Assembly: GCF_963583255.1 (NCBI RefSeq)
Contig: NC_084809.1
Coordinates: forward strand, 5,379,501 to 5,443,500
Reading direction: 5' to 3'
DNA from: Pyrus communis
Taxonomy: Eukaryota; Streptophyta; Magnoliopsida; Rosales; Rosaceae
Length of the DNA stretch: 64,000 nucleotides
Positions 35,401 to 44,816 of this stretch are shown in pieces. The translations under genes and the position numbers were made by a program. The notes below the pieces were generated by a model. That model was given only the letters and a program-made list of their open reading frames with translations. It did not search any database and had not been told where the DNA came from. Numbering within the stretch: position 1 is the first letter of the stretch; each line of letters begins with the position of its first letter.

Positions 35401-35785
35401 AAAAAAAAAAACCCTTTCCATCATATTTCATGCTCCATGACTACTGTAGTGCACATTAAGCTGATAGGACCAACTACCCACTGTGGTTGGCCCAGATTCT
35501 TCCCATCCTAAAGAGTAGGGATTTAATGGGATATGTTGATGATTCTCTGGTGTGTCCTCCTAAGCACCTACCTAGAGTTACGACTGTGAATTCTGCGTAC
35601 ACTTCCTGGGTGCAACAGGACCAAATGATCCTTAGTTGGATCAATGGATCTTTGACTGCTTCTGTTTTGTCTGTGGTGGCAGGCAAACAGACTGTTCAAG
35701 CTATTGGGGAAGCTCTTGAGCAAAGGTATGCATCTTCTTCACAGAATCGCATTTTGTTTTTAAGAAATGAAAACATGCTGGTTTG
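34995..35785 (+). mobile_element. 5' part of a second copia family: LTR, PBS, gag
   Basis: A candidate LTR (34995-35251, TGTTAATGATC ... TTTTACA) is followed by a primer-binding-site-like TGGTTTCTAGAGC at 35252 and a gag reading MAQNNDTASQ. After a C/A homopolymer and a frameshift come LAQILPILKSRDLMGYVD-type residues, SWVQQDQMILSWINGSLT and RILFLRNE at about 35765. It then stops abruptly against F-box intron sequence. The gag differs in type from that of the young element and from the C-intron remnant. Confidence 0.75.
35370..35411. repeat. C21 followed by A21
   Basis: Twenty-one C are followed directly by twenty-one A inside the copia gag start region. It encodes Pro and Lys runs in spurious ORFs. 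It may be real slippage or a sequencing/assembly effect. Confidence 0.95.
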
Positions 35786-36936
35786 AGGAGATGCTTACTT
35801 CAGCAGCTGCATTAGTTAAAATTAAAATCCAAGCTAGCCAGCGAATTTGACATAATCTTCTCAAACGAAGTGAACAAGCAACAAAGAAAAACGGTGAACT
35901 AACCTGAAGACAGCCGAAGAACCAAAGATGAAGGATTCGAGCTTGGGATGATGCTGAGAGAAGAGTGACCACATTATGAATAATCACATTGCTAGCTAAC
36001 ATCTACTTCTAAATATATTTACATGCTCTCAGTTTTGGGAAGCTCTGGATTGAGCACCCAAAGAATGTTAGATTGGGGACGAAGATGTTGACCCAACTTT
36101 TGTCGTCGTTGTGCTTTTCAAAACAATATTTGGCTAGCAAATTCTCAAGTGTCGTTCCAGAGATGTACAAGTTAGTCCCATTCCAGAGATGTCCAAGTTA
36201 TGTAAATCATAGTAATAACTTGTACATCTTTGGGTTGAGAACAACTAATTTTAAGATCCGTCATTCCTTTGCAAGTATTGATAGCCAAATTTTCGAGGAA
36301 GGGGAATGACGAATCTGAAAATAAATCCACAGCCCAATCACTATCCAAGTCTCCAAGATATCCACATAAGTTAGAGACAAAGTGTGAAGCAAACGAAGAC
36401 CAGTGGCCTTAACAAGAGAAGATGAAAAACAAAACCTAGATTTTGTATCTTCTGCTGGCTGAGGTGAAATTGGAATGTAACTGGCTTTACTTAATGTGAG
36501 AGTCCTCGAGGAATCACACTTAAATACACAATTAGGCAAATCAAACCTGTCACCGCAAGTCATCCAGAGATTGATTAGGAGTTCTTCAACTCTATACTCC
36601 ACCACTCGACAAATGCAATCATCTAAACAAGAAAAGCACAATGGACCCGAAATCAAAAAGCTTTTATGATAGAGTTTTCAGGGCGGCTAAACAATACTCT
36701 TTGAATGGATTCCAAAGATTTCATTAGCCGATCAAATACTTTCTTGATTTCATTTTCATCGACGTTTCACGGAATTGGAGGACGAACCCGGTTGAAGTCG
36801 AGAACATGAAATGTAGTTCATAAAGAACTTCATTTGAAGAACAAAGCACTTGTTTGTTCAATATATTTGGGGGTAGGAAGGAGAGTATATGGTGCAATAT
36901 TTCATCTGGAAGATTGCTGATTGTCCTATGCCTCAT

Positions 36937-37436
36937 TAATTCTTTGCTTTTGGTCTTTATCCCGATCTATGAAGCTACAGCTCTCGGGATTAACCTCTAC
37001 GGCAGCCAATTTTCTGAAATCTAGGGTTTCGGGTGATGGGCTAATTTACCTTGAACACGAACAAAGAGACGTGTGCAAATAGAAACTATATTTTGTGTGC
37101 CCTTTCCTTTAGTGGAAACTTCTATTTAATTTTTATTAATATTTTGTTTCTCACCAAACTGATGAAAAGAAAGAAAAATATCATTAGAAGAAATTAATTA
37201 AGAGAAATGATAACAAGACTCTCTTAAAAAGTAAGATTTTCCATGAACTTTCCGCCATCTCATTTTTGGCAGAATTTTCATGTCAACATTATAAAACAAA
37301 ACTTATGAGGTGACGGAAAGTCTATTGAAAGTCTCACTTTGAGAGTCTCATTAATTAAACGGTAGCGTCTCGCCACTTAATACTATGGTCTGGATCATAC
37401 TATTGTCAACCCATTATAAGACATTGTTTGTTTAGA
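36937..37436. other. No gene recognised
   Basis: Upstream flank of relic D. AT-rich, with no coding signal. Confidence 0.45.
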
Positions 37437-37545
37437 TTTTTTTTTTTTTTTTTTTTTTGAACAAAAGATATTTTCTATACTAAAGAGAGGGAGTGGGTTT
37501 GGCCTCACAACAGGCTAGTAATTAATCTAGTAAAAAAAAAGTAAA
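37437..37545 (-). mobile_element. Truncated SINE (3' part)
   Basis: A T22 tract (poly-A tail of the minus strand) is followed by GATATTTTCTATACTAAAGAGAGGG and GGCCTCACAACAGGCTAGTAAT. These match the tail half of the SINE at 41210-41365. The tRNA-like half is missing. Confidence 0.6.
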
Positions 37546-38718
37546 TTGGTCTTCAGTGCAGTGGGGCAGGGTCATTTTGTTTTTCCATTTCAGAAATTAA
37601 ATTTTACAAAATATGTGTAACTCAGACATACAATAAAAATCTATGAATTTTAGTTTATAGACGTATATAAACACGTAATGAGATTCAAATACGGAATTTA
37701 AAGTTTTATGTGTACTGAAGGCATTTGTAAATGAGTGGCAGCCATGGGTTATGGTTGGGTGTGATGTAGGATAGAATTGGGCATCGGAATATAAAGTAGT
37801 TTAACGGAAGCAATAATACTGAAAATTAAACAAAAGAATATAATTGAGATCTCTCTATATAAACTCATATTGCACGAAATTTAACTCAGAATTGAAATAA
37901 TCTGGTCTGGCCTCTATGAAATTAACTTAGAATTTAACTCATGGAATAGAGAGGGTGCGTGCAGGGTAAAAAGAAGTGTGTGAATAACACTACCATATTT
38001 TTATATTTTATTGAAATGTTAATATATAAGCCACCATCAATCAAAGTGACCGGAGGTAAAAAAATTTGGCAAGGTGGTTGGATTCCGGCGAAAATTTCGG
38101 GCCTAAAAAAATTCCGGGGAATGGAAACATGTTCCGGCAATGTTCTGGCGACCAAAAAATTTCGGCAAACTTCCAGTGACCTTTCCGGCAAACGAGTCAG
38201 GTAGGCTTAGGCCTTGTGCAATAAGGCAAATGTGTAAATAAATGTACAATCCTTATACTTGTATCGACCCACAAATTGTAGCTTAGTCCAAAGAAAACGG
38301 GTTGGGCTTGGTACTTTTTCTTAAGTACCTATTTTTCATTAAAACCTGTATACAACTAGATTTCTTGTTGAGTATCAAACGGGTTGGGTTTGAAATAACG
38401 GATTGTCCTAGTAGATAGGACATTTCTCTTTAACTCGCTGGATTCAAAGTTCATAGTCTCCCCCTGCGCATGTTTAGATGATTTTTTTTTAAAGGATTGA
38501 TGAATTCGTATAGATTATCCCATTGTATGTCGTAAAAAAATGGCAATGTAAACAATACCAATTCTTGTGGAATCAAAAAATGAAAGGGGGAACATGATGG
38601 AAACGTTTTGCAACCCTAGCTACTATCTCCAATAAAAACATGCCATTTCTATGAAGAAACAAAACGGAAGATAATCGTAATCAAACCCCAGATAACATTT
38701 GATCTATGCAATTATCAT
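37546..38718. other. No gene recognised apart from a MITE end
   Basis: AT-rich spacer. The stretch 38040-38200 is locally rich in CCGGCGA / TTCCGG phrases of unknown origin. Confidence 0.4.
37945..37994. mobile_element. Truncated MITE end, copy 3
   Basis: GGTAAAAAGAAGTGTGTGAATAACACTACC matches the right ends of the elements at 20433-20583 and 44282-44425. The left end is missing. Confidence 0.65.
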
Positions 38719-41125
38719 CTAATCTAAGAAATAACACGGAAACGGGCTGAGCCGATGGATTCCCAATTTAAAGCTCAGAGTACATCTGGCGTTGCGGAGG
38801 AGAGAGTACTTCCAACTTTGTGAATCCTTTTTATACAGAACGATTGGGGGAACCTGCATCAGAACTATTCCGTTCTCGCCAACTTGGCCAGGAACAAGTA
38901 CAATCTTTTCTAGGACAACTCCTTGCTCAGTCAAGATTTTCACAAAATTACCTTCATCTTCTGTTCCTGTATACGGTTTGATTGTAACCTGCTTGAGACT
39001 TGGGATGCTAAACTCAACTGATTTATCCGACAACTCTTCTGGTAAACTCTCCTGGAAATTAGAACATCAAGTTTTAATGTGCAGCAAGGAACATAAAAAA
39101 GAATGATAAGCAATAGTAACACTGAAACATCAAGCATTGCTATAGTTATGTTTGTAAAAATACTCACATCTTCCCCGGACTTGAAAGGGTATTCTAGAAT
39201 CATTGTCTCCAGATTGGGACAATGTTTAAGTAGTGCAGCCATGCCAATGAGATCATGCTTGGTAAATCCTGTTTGTAGCTCTAAGAACTTCAGATTGTGG
39301 AGCATAAAACTTTCGGGGAAGGAGTCCGTTGATGTCAGAAACTGAGGGCATATGCAAAGAAAACGATTAGGAATATAAGAAGATGTTCAACAACATAGCC
39401 CATTACAAACCAGTGGTTATCGTATGTAGGAGAAAAAAGGCAAAAGAGGCTGAGCAGTAAAAAATGAAACTTGAAAAATCCCCTGTTCAAGGAGGTTAAA
39501 GCAAAGAGATTGACCATCTGAAAATTATCTAAGAATGTAATGTTGCACACAAGTGAGGTGGACAAAGTTAGAAAGTGACTAAAGATACATTCCAAATGAG
39601 AACTCCATACCCAAAGTGAAGAGAGGTTTAAATTATCTTAACAAAGTCGCATATCATGTAACTATCTCACATTCACACCGTTCTTAATGAGAGCTCCATA
39701 CCTGTTATGAGTTTAAAAACCTATTGCACTGCAGGCAATGAGGAACAATAAGCTGAGTGAAGTTTTACGTTTCTTAACAGACTCACCTATGGTGTCACAA
39801 TGCCAACAGCAGAAACCTAATGACCAATTGGTATCCACTTCCCTCGGTCTAGACCAAATGCTTACAAAACTGAGGAGAGTTTCACAACTACTTACCTTTT
39901 CCATCTTTCAGTCGACTCTTAGATTCAGTGACAAGCTAAAGAGCCTCACTATCTATCATGTTGTTGTCTCTATCAATCTCATTCGAAAATACACGGCTAT
40001 ATCACCAAATCCGAAAACACAAGAATTTAACCTATCTATGACTATAAGAAGCTTTCTACATGATCAGAATACCAACCATACTGCTACGTATTACTCAAAT
40101 CTTTGACATAATTACTACAAACAAAAAAATCATGATCGAGATCGAAAAGCTTTGTTTGATCAGCACAGAGATGATAAATAAATAAAAATTACCTTAAACC
40201 ACCAATTTAGTGCATCGAGATGCTTAAGATTAGGCGCTTGCTCAATTAGCTTAACCGTCCTGCTCCACAAGTCATAGTAACGTTCCATTATGTTCACAAT
40301 CTGGACACGAAAATAAACCAGGGACGCAGCATTCTTCAGGGCAAACCTGTAAAAGCTACAGCAATCAAAGGTAATCGAACAAAGATTTGGGCAATCAATC
40401 GAAACAGTCTCTCTGATTTCGGAATCATAGAAGAACCCAAATGCCAGCCTCTTGAGCCTTTTGCTACATATCTTCAAGTGATGATGTCCCCAACAGTTTT
40501 GAAGCTCCAAATCTTCCAAATTAGGGCAACCCAATATCAAATCATTCATCATCTGGTCCTCCAAACAAACCATATCGAGAAGCAAGGACCGAATCGTCCA
40601 AAACCGCATGGTGGATAATTTCGCCGGCAGAGTGAGAAAACACCGCGTGAGGCTCAATTTCTCAACACACCCATTTCTCAGAAAAGAGAAAGGGAAATCG
40701 TAATGGTAATTATGGGTTTCGTCGTTATGAAAATCTCTGTGGATGAAGAAGTCGAGGTGGAGCTCCCGGGCGCGGAGGTGGGTGACGGCGGATCGCACCC
40801 AGGAGTCGACGTGGGAGTGGTAGTGATCGTGGAAGATGAAAGTGAGGCGGAAAGTGTGGACGGGAGAATTGGGGCGGGAAATTAGAACGCGGTCGACGAA
40901 CTCGGCGTAGAACTGGCAAGTGTCCAACGGCAGCTCGCGCGGCGGGAAGAGTTCGAATCTGAAATCGAGGGAGGGGACGAGGGACCAGAGAGGGCGCCAT
41001 TTTTGGGAGATGATGGAGGTTTGGACGGATGCTAATGTGGGGAGGAAGGTGAGGATGCGGAGGAGGAGGTCCTCCGGCAGATCGTTTAGGCTTCGGTTTT
41101 GATCGTTTGCCTCTTCTTCTTCCAT
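38719..41125 (-). CDS. F-box/LRR/FBD protein E, intact, divergent
   Basis: This is a predicted SCF ubiquitin-ligase adaptor of 479 residues. The exons are 41125-40193, 39341-39168 and 39051-38719, all GT-AG and in frame. The F-box is at 12-52 (SLNDLPEDLLLRILTFLP ... QKWRPLWSLV). LRR-like segments follow (LTRCFLTLP, CPNLEDLELQNCWG). Exons 2 and 3 form the FBD part (LKFLELQTGFTKHDLIGM, CPNLETMILEY, LEKIVLV). It shares exon layout and strand with genes A, C and D but little sequence, so it is an older paralogue. Intron 1 is about 850 bp with nothing recognisable in it. No defect is seen. The substrate is unknown. Confidence 0.88.
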
Positions 41126-41209
41126 CTCCTCTCCCGTGTAAAATGTTTCTGCAATCGGAAAAGCATTATTAATTGGTAATTTGCATTTTACTGTGACCCA
41201 AAAAAAACA

Positions 41210-41365
41210 TTTTTTTTTTTAACAAACAATATTATCTATATTAAAGGGTTAAGCCTCATAATAAGCTAGTAATAGTGTAGTTCAAATTCGCCTTTGGCGA
41301 GAATCGAACCTAAAACCTCTCACTTACAAGTGAAGAAGAATATCACTAGACTGTAATACTAAATG
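41210..41365 (-). mobile_element. tRNA-derived SINE
   Basis: On the minus strand an A-box-like TCTAGTGATA (near 41355-41341) and a B box GGTTCGATTC (41310-41301) are followed by a body and an A-rich tail (T run at 41211-41220 on +). The layout matches the better-preserved copy at 54364-54539. No target duplication was found. Confidence 0.7.
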
Positions 41366-41532
41366 CCTTTATTTTTCCTCTTTTAAAAGGAAGACAACTA
41401 GTGACAAGCCACACTTATCCATCCTTCCAGGCCCAGAGAGGCTATGGATAATTTCACCCTACCCAATCACACAATCACACAAACTCACCATTTTCTAACA
41501 CCACGCGCCATATACTATGTGTTATAATATAG

Positions 41533-41595
41533 GTGTCATAATATAAATAGAGCAACACTAAAAATATATATTTTTCTCTATTTATATTATAACAC
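41533..41595. repeat. Near-perfect 20-bp inverted repeat
   Basis: GTGTCATAATATAAATAGAG (41533-41552) pairs with CTCTATTTATATTATAACAC (41576-41595) with one mismatch around a 23-base AT-rich loop. A third GTGTTATAATAT lies at 41519-41530. It could be a small MITE relic. Confidence 0.8.
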
Positions 41596-41662
41596 GTTAT
41601 GTATCAACTTGTGTTATGAGCATATGAAAATATATCTCCGTTGGCATGGCATAAACAAGTTG

Positions 41663-43852
41663 TGTGACAACCCGTCCCGTAATTTACGGAACGGAAGGGT
41701 ATTTCTGTACTTTCACTTTGGTTAGGGTTTATTTGTTTAAAATATTGCTTTTTGGTGTTAAATGGTGTGTCCAAGGGGTCCCCCTTGCTTTGGTCCCCTA
41801 GTTCCCCTCTCTTCCTTGGCTGCCATGTGGCAAACCCTCACTTACTTCTCCCTCATTCCTCCCCTTGTCAACTCTCACTCTTTCACTTTCGGATCTCTCT
41901 CAACTCACTCTCCCTTTCCCTTTTCCAATCGACTTACACCCACACACTTAACGAAGCACCCCAGCGATGACAGCACCCCCCAACTCCGTCGACTAGACCC
42001 TCATTTCCTCTCATTCGTCTTTGTGAAGCTTGGCGAGACCAAGAACTCAGGCTCGATGAGCCCGTGACATTCATGCCCAAGTCCAAGTCCGGCCACCTCC
42101 AGCCGTTTCACGGCGAATCTTAGGTAATAAACACTCCCTCTCATCTCTACCTTTATTTTGGGTGTTAGATCGTAAGTTAGTTTGGCCGATCGTTGTTAAT
42201 CGGAGCTCATGAGGCTCTAGCCTTCGTTCCCGACGAGAAACGGGTCGTTCGACCAATACCTGGAGCCCAAGCCCTTTAGCCTAAAGCTTTGGCCCGGGCC
42301 TTCAAGCCCAACCTATGTTTAAACCCTTAACCTACCAAACCCTTACGGAACCAGACCCTTAGGGCCATACAGAATTGGGGCTTCGAGTAGTTGCATCTGA
42401 GCCCAAACCCAAACTAAACCTTCGGGCTGTGTGAAACAGGCCTTCAGCCTAGTGAATCTTGCGGCCCAGTTCCTTGGAACCAAGGCCTTTAGGCCTTGGA
42501 ACCCGACCCGGTTACGAAGCCCAAAACCCTTTGGACCCAAGCCCAAAGCTCAGACCCAACCCGGATCCAAACCCTAAGCTCAATCGCGCGTCGCGTGTGC
42601 GGCGCATGGGTGCCTGCTGATGCCCGCGCGTGGAGCATATGCGCCATCGTCCACGACGGTGTTGGTGAATTTTCCAACGACCCATGGCGGCGCATAGCGG
42701 AGGGTGCGACGACGAGTAAAGGTACCCGAGGCCCCCCCTTATGTTTTTCGACGTCCTGAATATGTTTATGACATCCGTTTTCTGAAATTCAATTGTTTAA
42801 GTGGAGTTTTACTAATTGGACCCTTTATGTGCTTAGGGACAATTATTTGTGGCACTTTCGTCTTCGCTAGTTTGCATGGCTCTTCGGTGGCGAAGTATAT
42901 GTGAGTGGACTCCTTTTTAAAATGCATGTTTTAATAGTAGAAATACATACATAGAAAGCATGATTTAATGGTTACGTTTTATGAGTAAATTAGATTTACA
43001 CTTTACGATTATCATGTTTTACTGAAAATATTTTGGATTACCATACTTTATTGAAATTATATTCTTTGTAGTATAGATGATGGATGACTATATACTATTT
43101 ATGAACATATTTTTACACTTCTTTGTAGTATATATGATGGATGATTATATGCTATGAAGATGTTTTGAGATATATACCTATGTTTGGAAAGACTATGTTC
43201 AATGATTTTGTGCGTATCTAGTGGTAATTGTTCTGCCTACGGGCAAAGATATATGTAGATGGCTTTGGGCCAAGGGAGATATATGTAGATGGCTTCGGGC
43301 CGAGGTAGATATATGTACTAGCTTCGGGCCAAGATATATAGTGCCTACGGGCGATATGATACCACTTTTTAGCACACTTTATATGTTATATGTTTTGAAG
43401 GTTATATGGCAATGCTAGGGTTTTCGGAAAACCTATTACATATTATGCTATTAAGTTTTCATAAAACTTTGGTGGTTAGTATGTTGATAACTATTTTAGT
43501 ATTATATATATACATCAACTTGGTCCACTCATGTTTGTTTTGCGCCCCCTCAGGATTTAGAATCGAGGCGTACAATCCCGGTGTCAGAGCACTTCCACAT
43601 CGGCATCTGCGAGTCCTCTTGGTGTAAGACTCATCCTCTTATTCATTCAATTTTATATTAATTTTTTTTAGTATTTTAGATTAGTTGTATACTCTGAACA
43701 AGTTCCTAAGTTGCATATTCATTGTATTTTAATTCATAACTTTTATTTATATTCGTTGTTCTCATGCATCCTAATATGGTTTCGTCACCTTCAGGTGTCG
43801 CCCAGCACGTGCCTACCCTGATGTTAGAGGAATTTCAGGATCGGGCATGTCA
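41663..43852 (+). mobile_element. Solo-LTR-like element (2,190 bp), second copy
   Basis: It starts TGTGACAACCCGTCCC and ends GATCGGGCATGTCA, flanked by perfect 5-bp duplications AGTTG (41658-41662 and 43853-43857). Its right end is the reverse-complement relative of the left end of the element at 2316-4685 (GTGTCG(C/G)CCAGCACGTG, then GGTCGGGGC-type sequence). The phrases GGTCCACTCA and GCGCCCCCTCAGGA recur inverted in both. It has no gag-pol coding. Confidence 0.8.
43240..43355. repeat. 30-bp tandem repeat inside the element
   Basis: Units read GATATATGTAGATGGCTT(T/C)GGGCC(A/G)AG, about three and a half copies, ending with diverged copies. The other family member has a different tandem repeat (55 bp) at the matching side. 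Confidence 0.85.
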
Positions 43853-43857
43853 AGTTG

Positions 43858-44272
43858 TGTTAAATGATGGCATGACAGGTGAGTCAAAACTTCGTCACAT
43901 CGTTAGTTAACGAAGTACTTGAGAGAAAAACTAACATAAATCTGAAAATGGCATAAAATTTAAAATTAAAGTATGAAAGCGACGTTCAGACGGAAAAAAA
44001 TAAGGGTATTAAATTTAGAATTTTGAGAAACTTGAAGGTAGTTGAGTGAAATTTATCCTTAATTTATAAAGCATTTTTAGGTTTAGGCTTTTTTTTTTTT
44101 TTTTTTCCTTCAAGATTAGAAAATTTGTTAGAATGATCTTAATTTCTTTTTTATTGTTAAATGATGTAATCAAATTGCAAGTGATGGATTCTCATAGTGG
44201 CTGATGATTAGAATCTTTTCTTTTAACCTACTACATTCCGAGTTCAAATCCTCCCCTTCTTCTTAGTGCACT
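43858..44272. other. No gene recognised
   Basis: Spacer with a T18 run near 44089-44106. I see no coding signal. Confidence 0.45.
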
Positions 44273-44281
44273 TATAAGAAT

Positions 44282-44425
44282 GATAGTACTATTCATAAAC
44301 TCATTTTTACTTTCTACACACCATTAATTTTTTGTCATTGATCTTCTTCAATTCATTCGATCTGACGGTCGAAAATTCAGAGGGATGTGTACTAAATAAA
44401 AATAAGTGTATAGATAACACTATCC
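44282..44425. mobile_element. Small MITE (144 bp), copy 2
   Basis: The ends GATAGTACTATTCATAAACTC and ...GTGTATAGATAACACTATCC are flanked by a perfect 9-bp duplication TATAAGAAT (44273-44281 and 44426-44434). That size points to a Mutator-type origin. Confidence 0.9.
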
Positions 44426-44816
44426 TATAAGAATATCGCTTATATTTTAAAACAAAATTAATCAAATTTGATTGAAATTCTTTGTTAGTTGAAATGTAAT
44501 AGATAAGCATCGTGAGAGATTTTGTTGAGATTCTATGCATTGTGAGAGATTGCAGCCCAAGACTTCGACTTCCAGCGTTGCTTCCTGTAACCCCTTCTTT
44601 GGGAGTTTACCACATGCCCAATCGATTCCATGTAAATTGCTTCGGCGATCATCCTTGTAAACTCTGAGTAGACAAATGAATCGATCGAAGACTGCCATTC
44701 CATTTCCACCCTCAACTAAGAACTGGATTCGGGTTTAGATGGACGATGAACTAGCTTTTATCCTTGTGTGAAGCTGTAACTGAACCCGAAAAGAGATTCA
44801 CTGCAGACCTTCCCCT

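Larger units (their letters stand above)
33591..36936 (-). pseudogene. F-box/LRR/FBD relic D
   Basis: The order on the minus strand matches genes A and C. The F-box is at 36936-36850 (TISNLPDEILHHILSFLP), then frame breaks. LRR sequence at 36656-36261 (CICRVVEYRVEELLINL) is followed by more breaks. The exon 1 end lies at 35904 (SASSQARILHLWFFGCLQ, then GTTAGT). A damaged exon 2 lies near 34230-34040, with a base lost early and a deletion of about 18 bp relative to C. An open exon 3 lies at about 33930-33591 (WNNILLDDARCTEEHYWETQ). It has several frameshifts and stops and a copia fragment in the first intron, so it is clearly dead. Confidence 0.85.

Noticed and set aside
35179..35511. Pro/Lys-run ORFs on both strands
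   Set aside because: They are products of the C21A21 tract.
40703..41102. ORFs on the + strand and in other frames over F-box E exon 1
   Set aside because: They are shadows of the GC-rich exon.
1..41125. A self-incompatibility S-locus, because an S-domain kinase and many F-box genes lie close together
   Set aside because: The F-box genes carry FBD, not the FBA-type domain of S-locus F-box proteins, and no S-RNase or SCR-like gene is visible. The kinase is of the widespread SD-RLK class.
41301..41355. Possible tRNA gene (B box)
   Set aside because: No cloverleaf can be drawn; the A-tail and the relatives at 54364 and 62117 show that it is a SINE.
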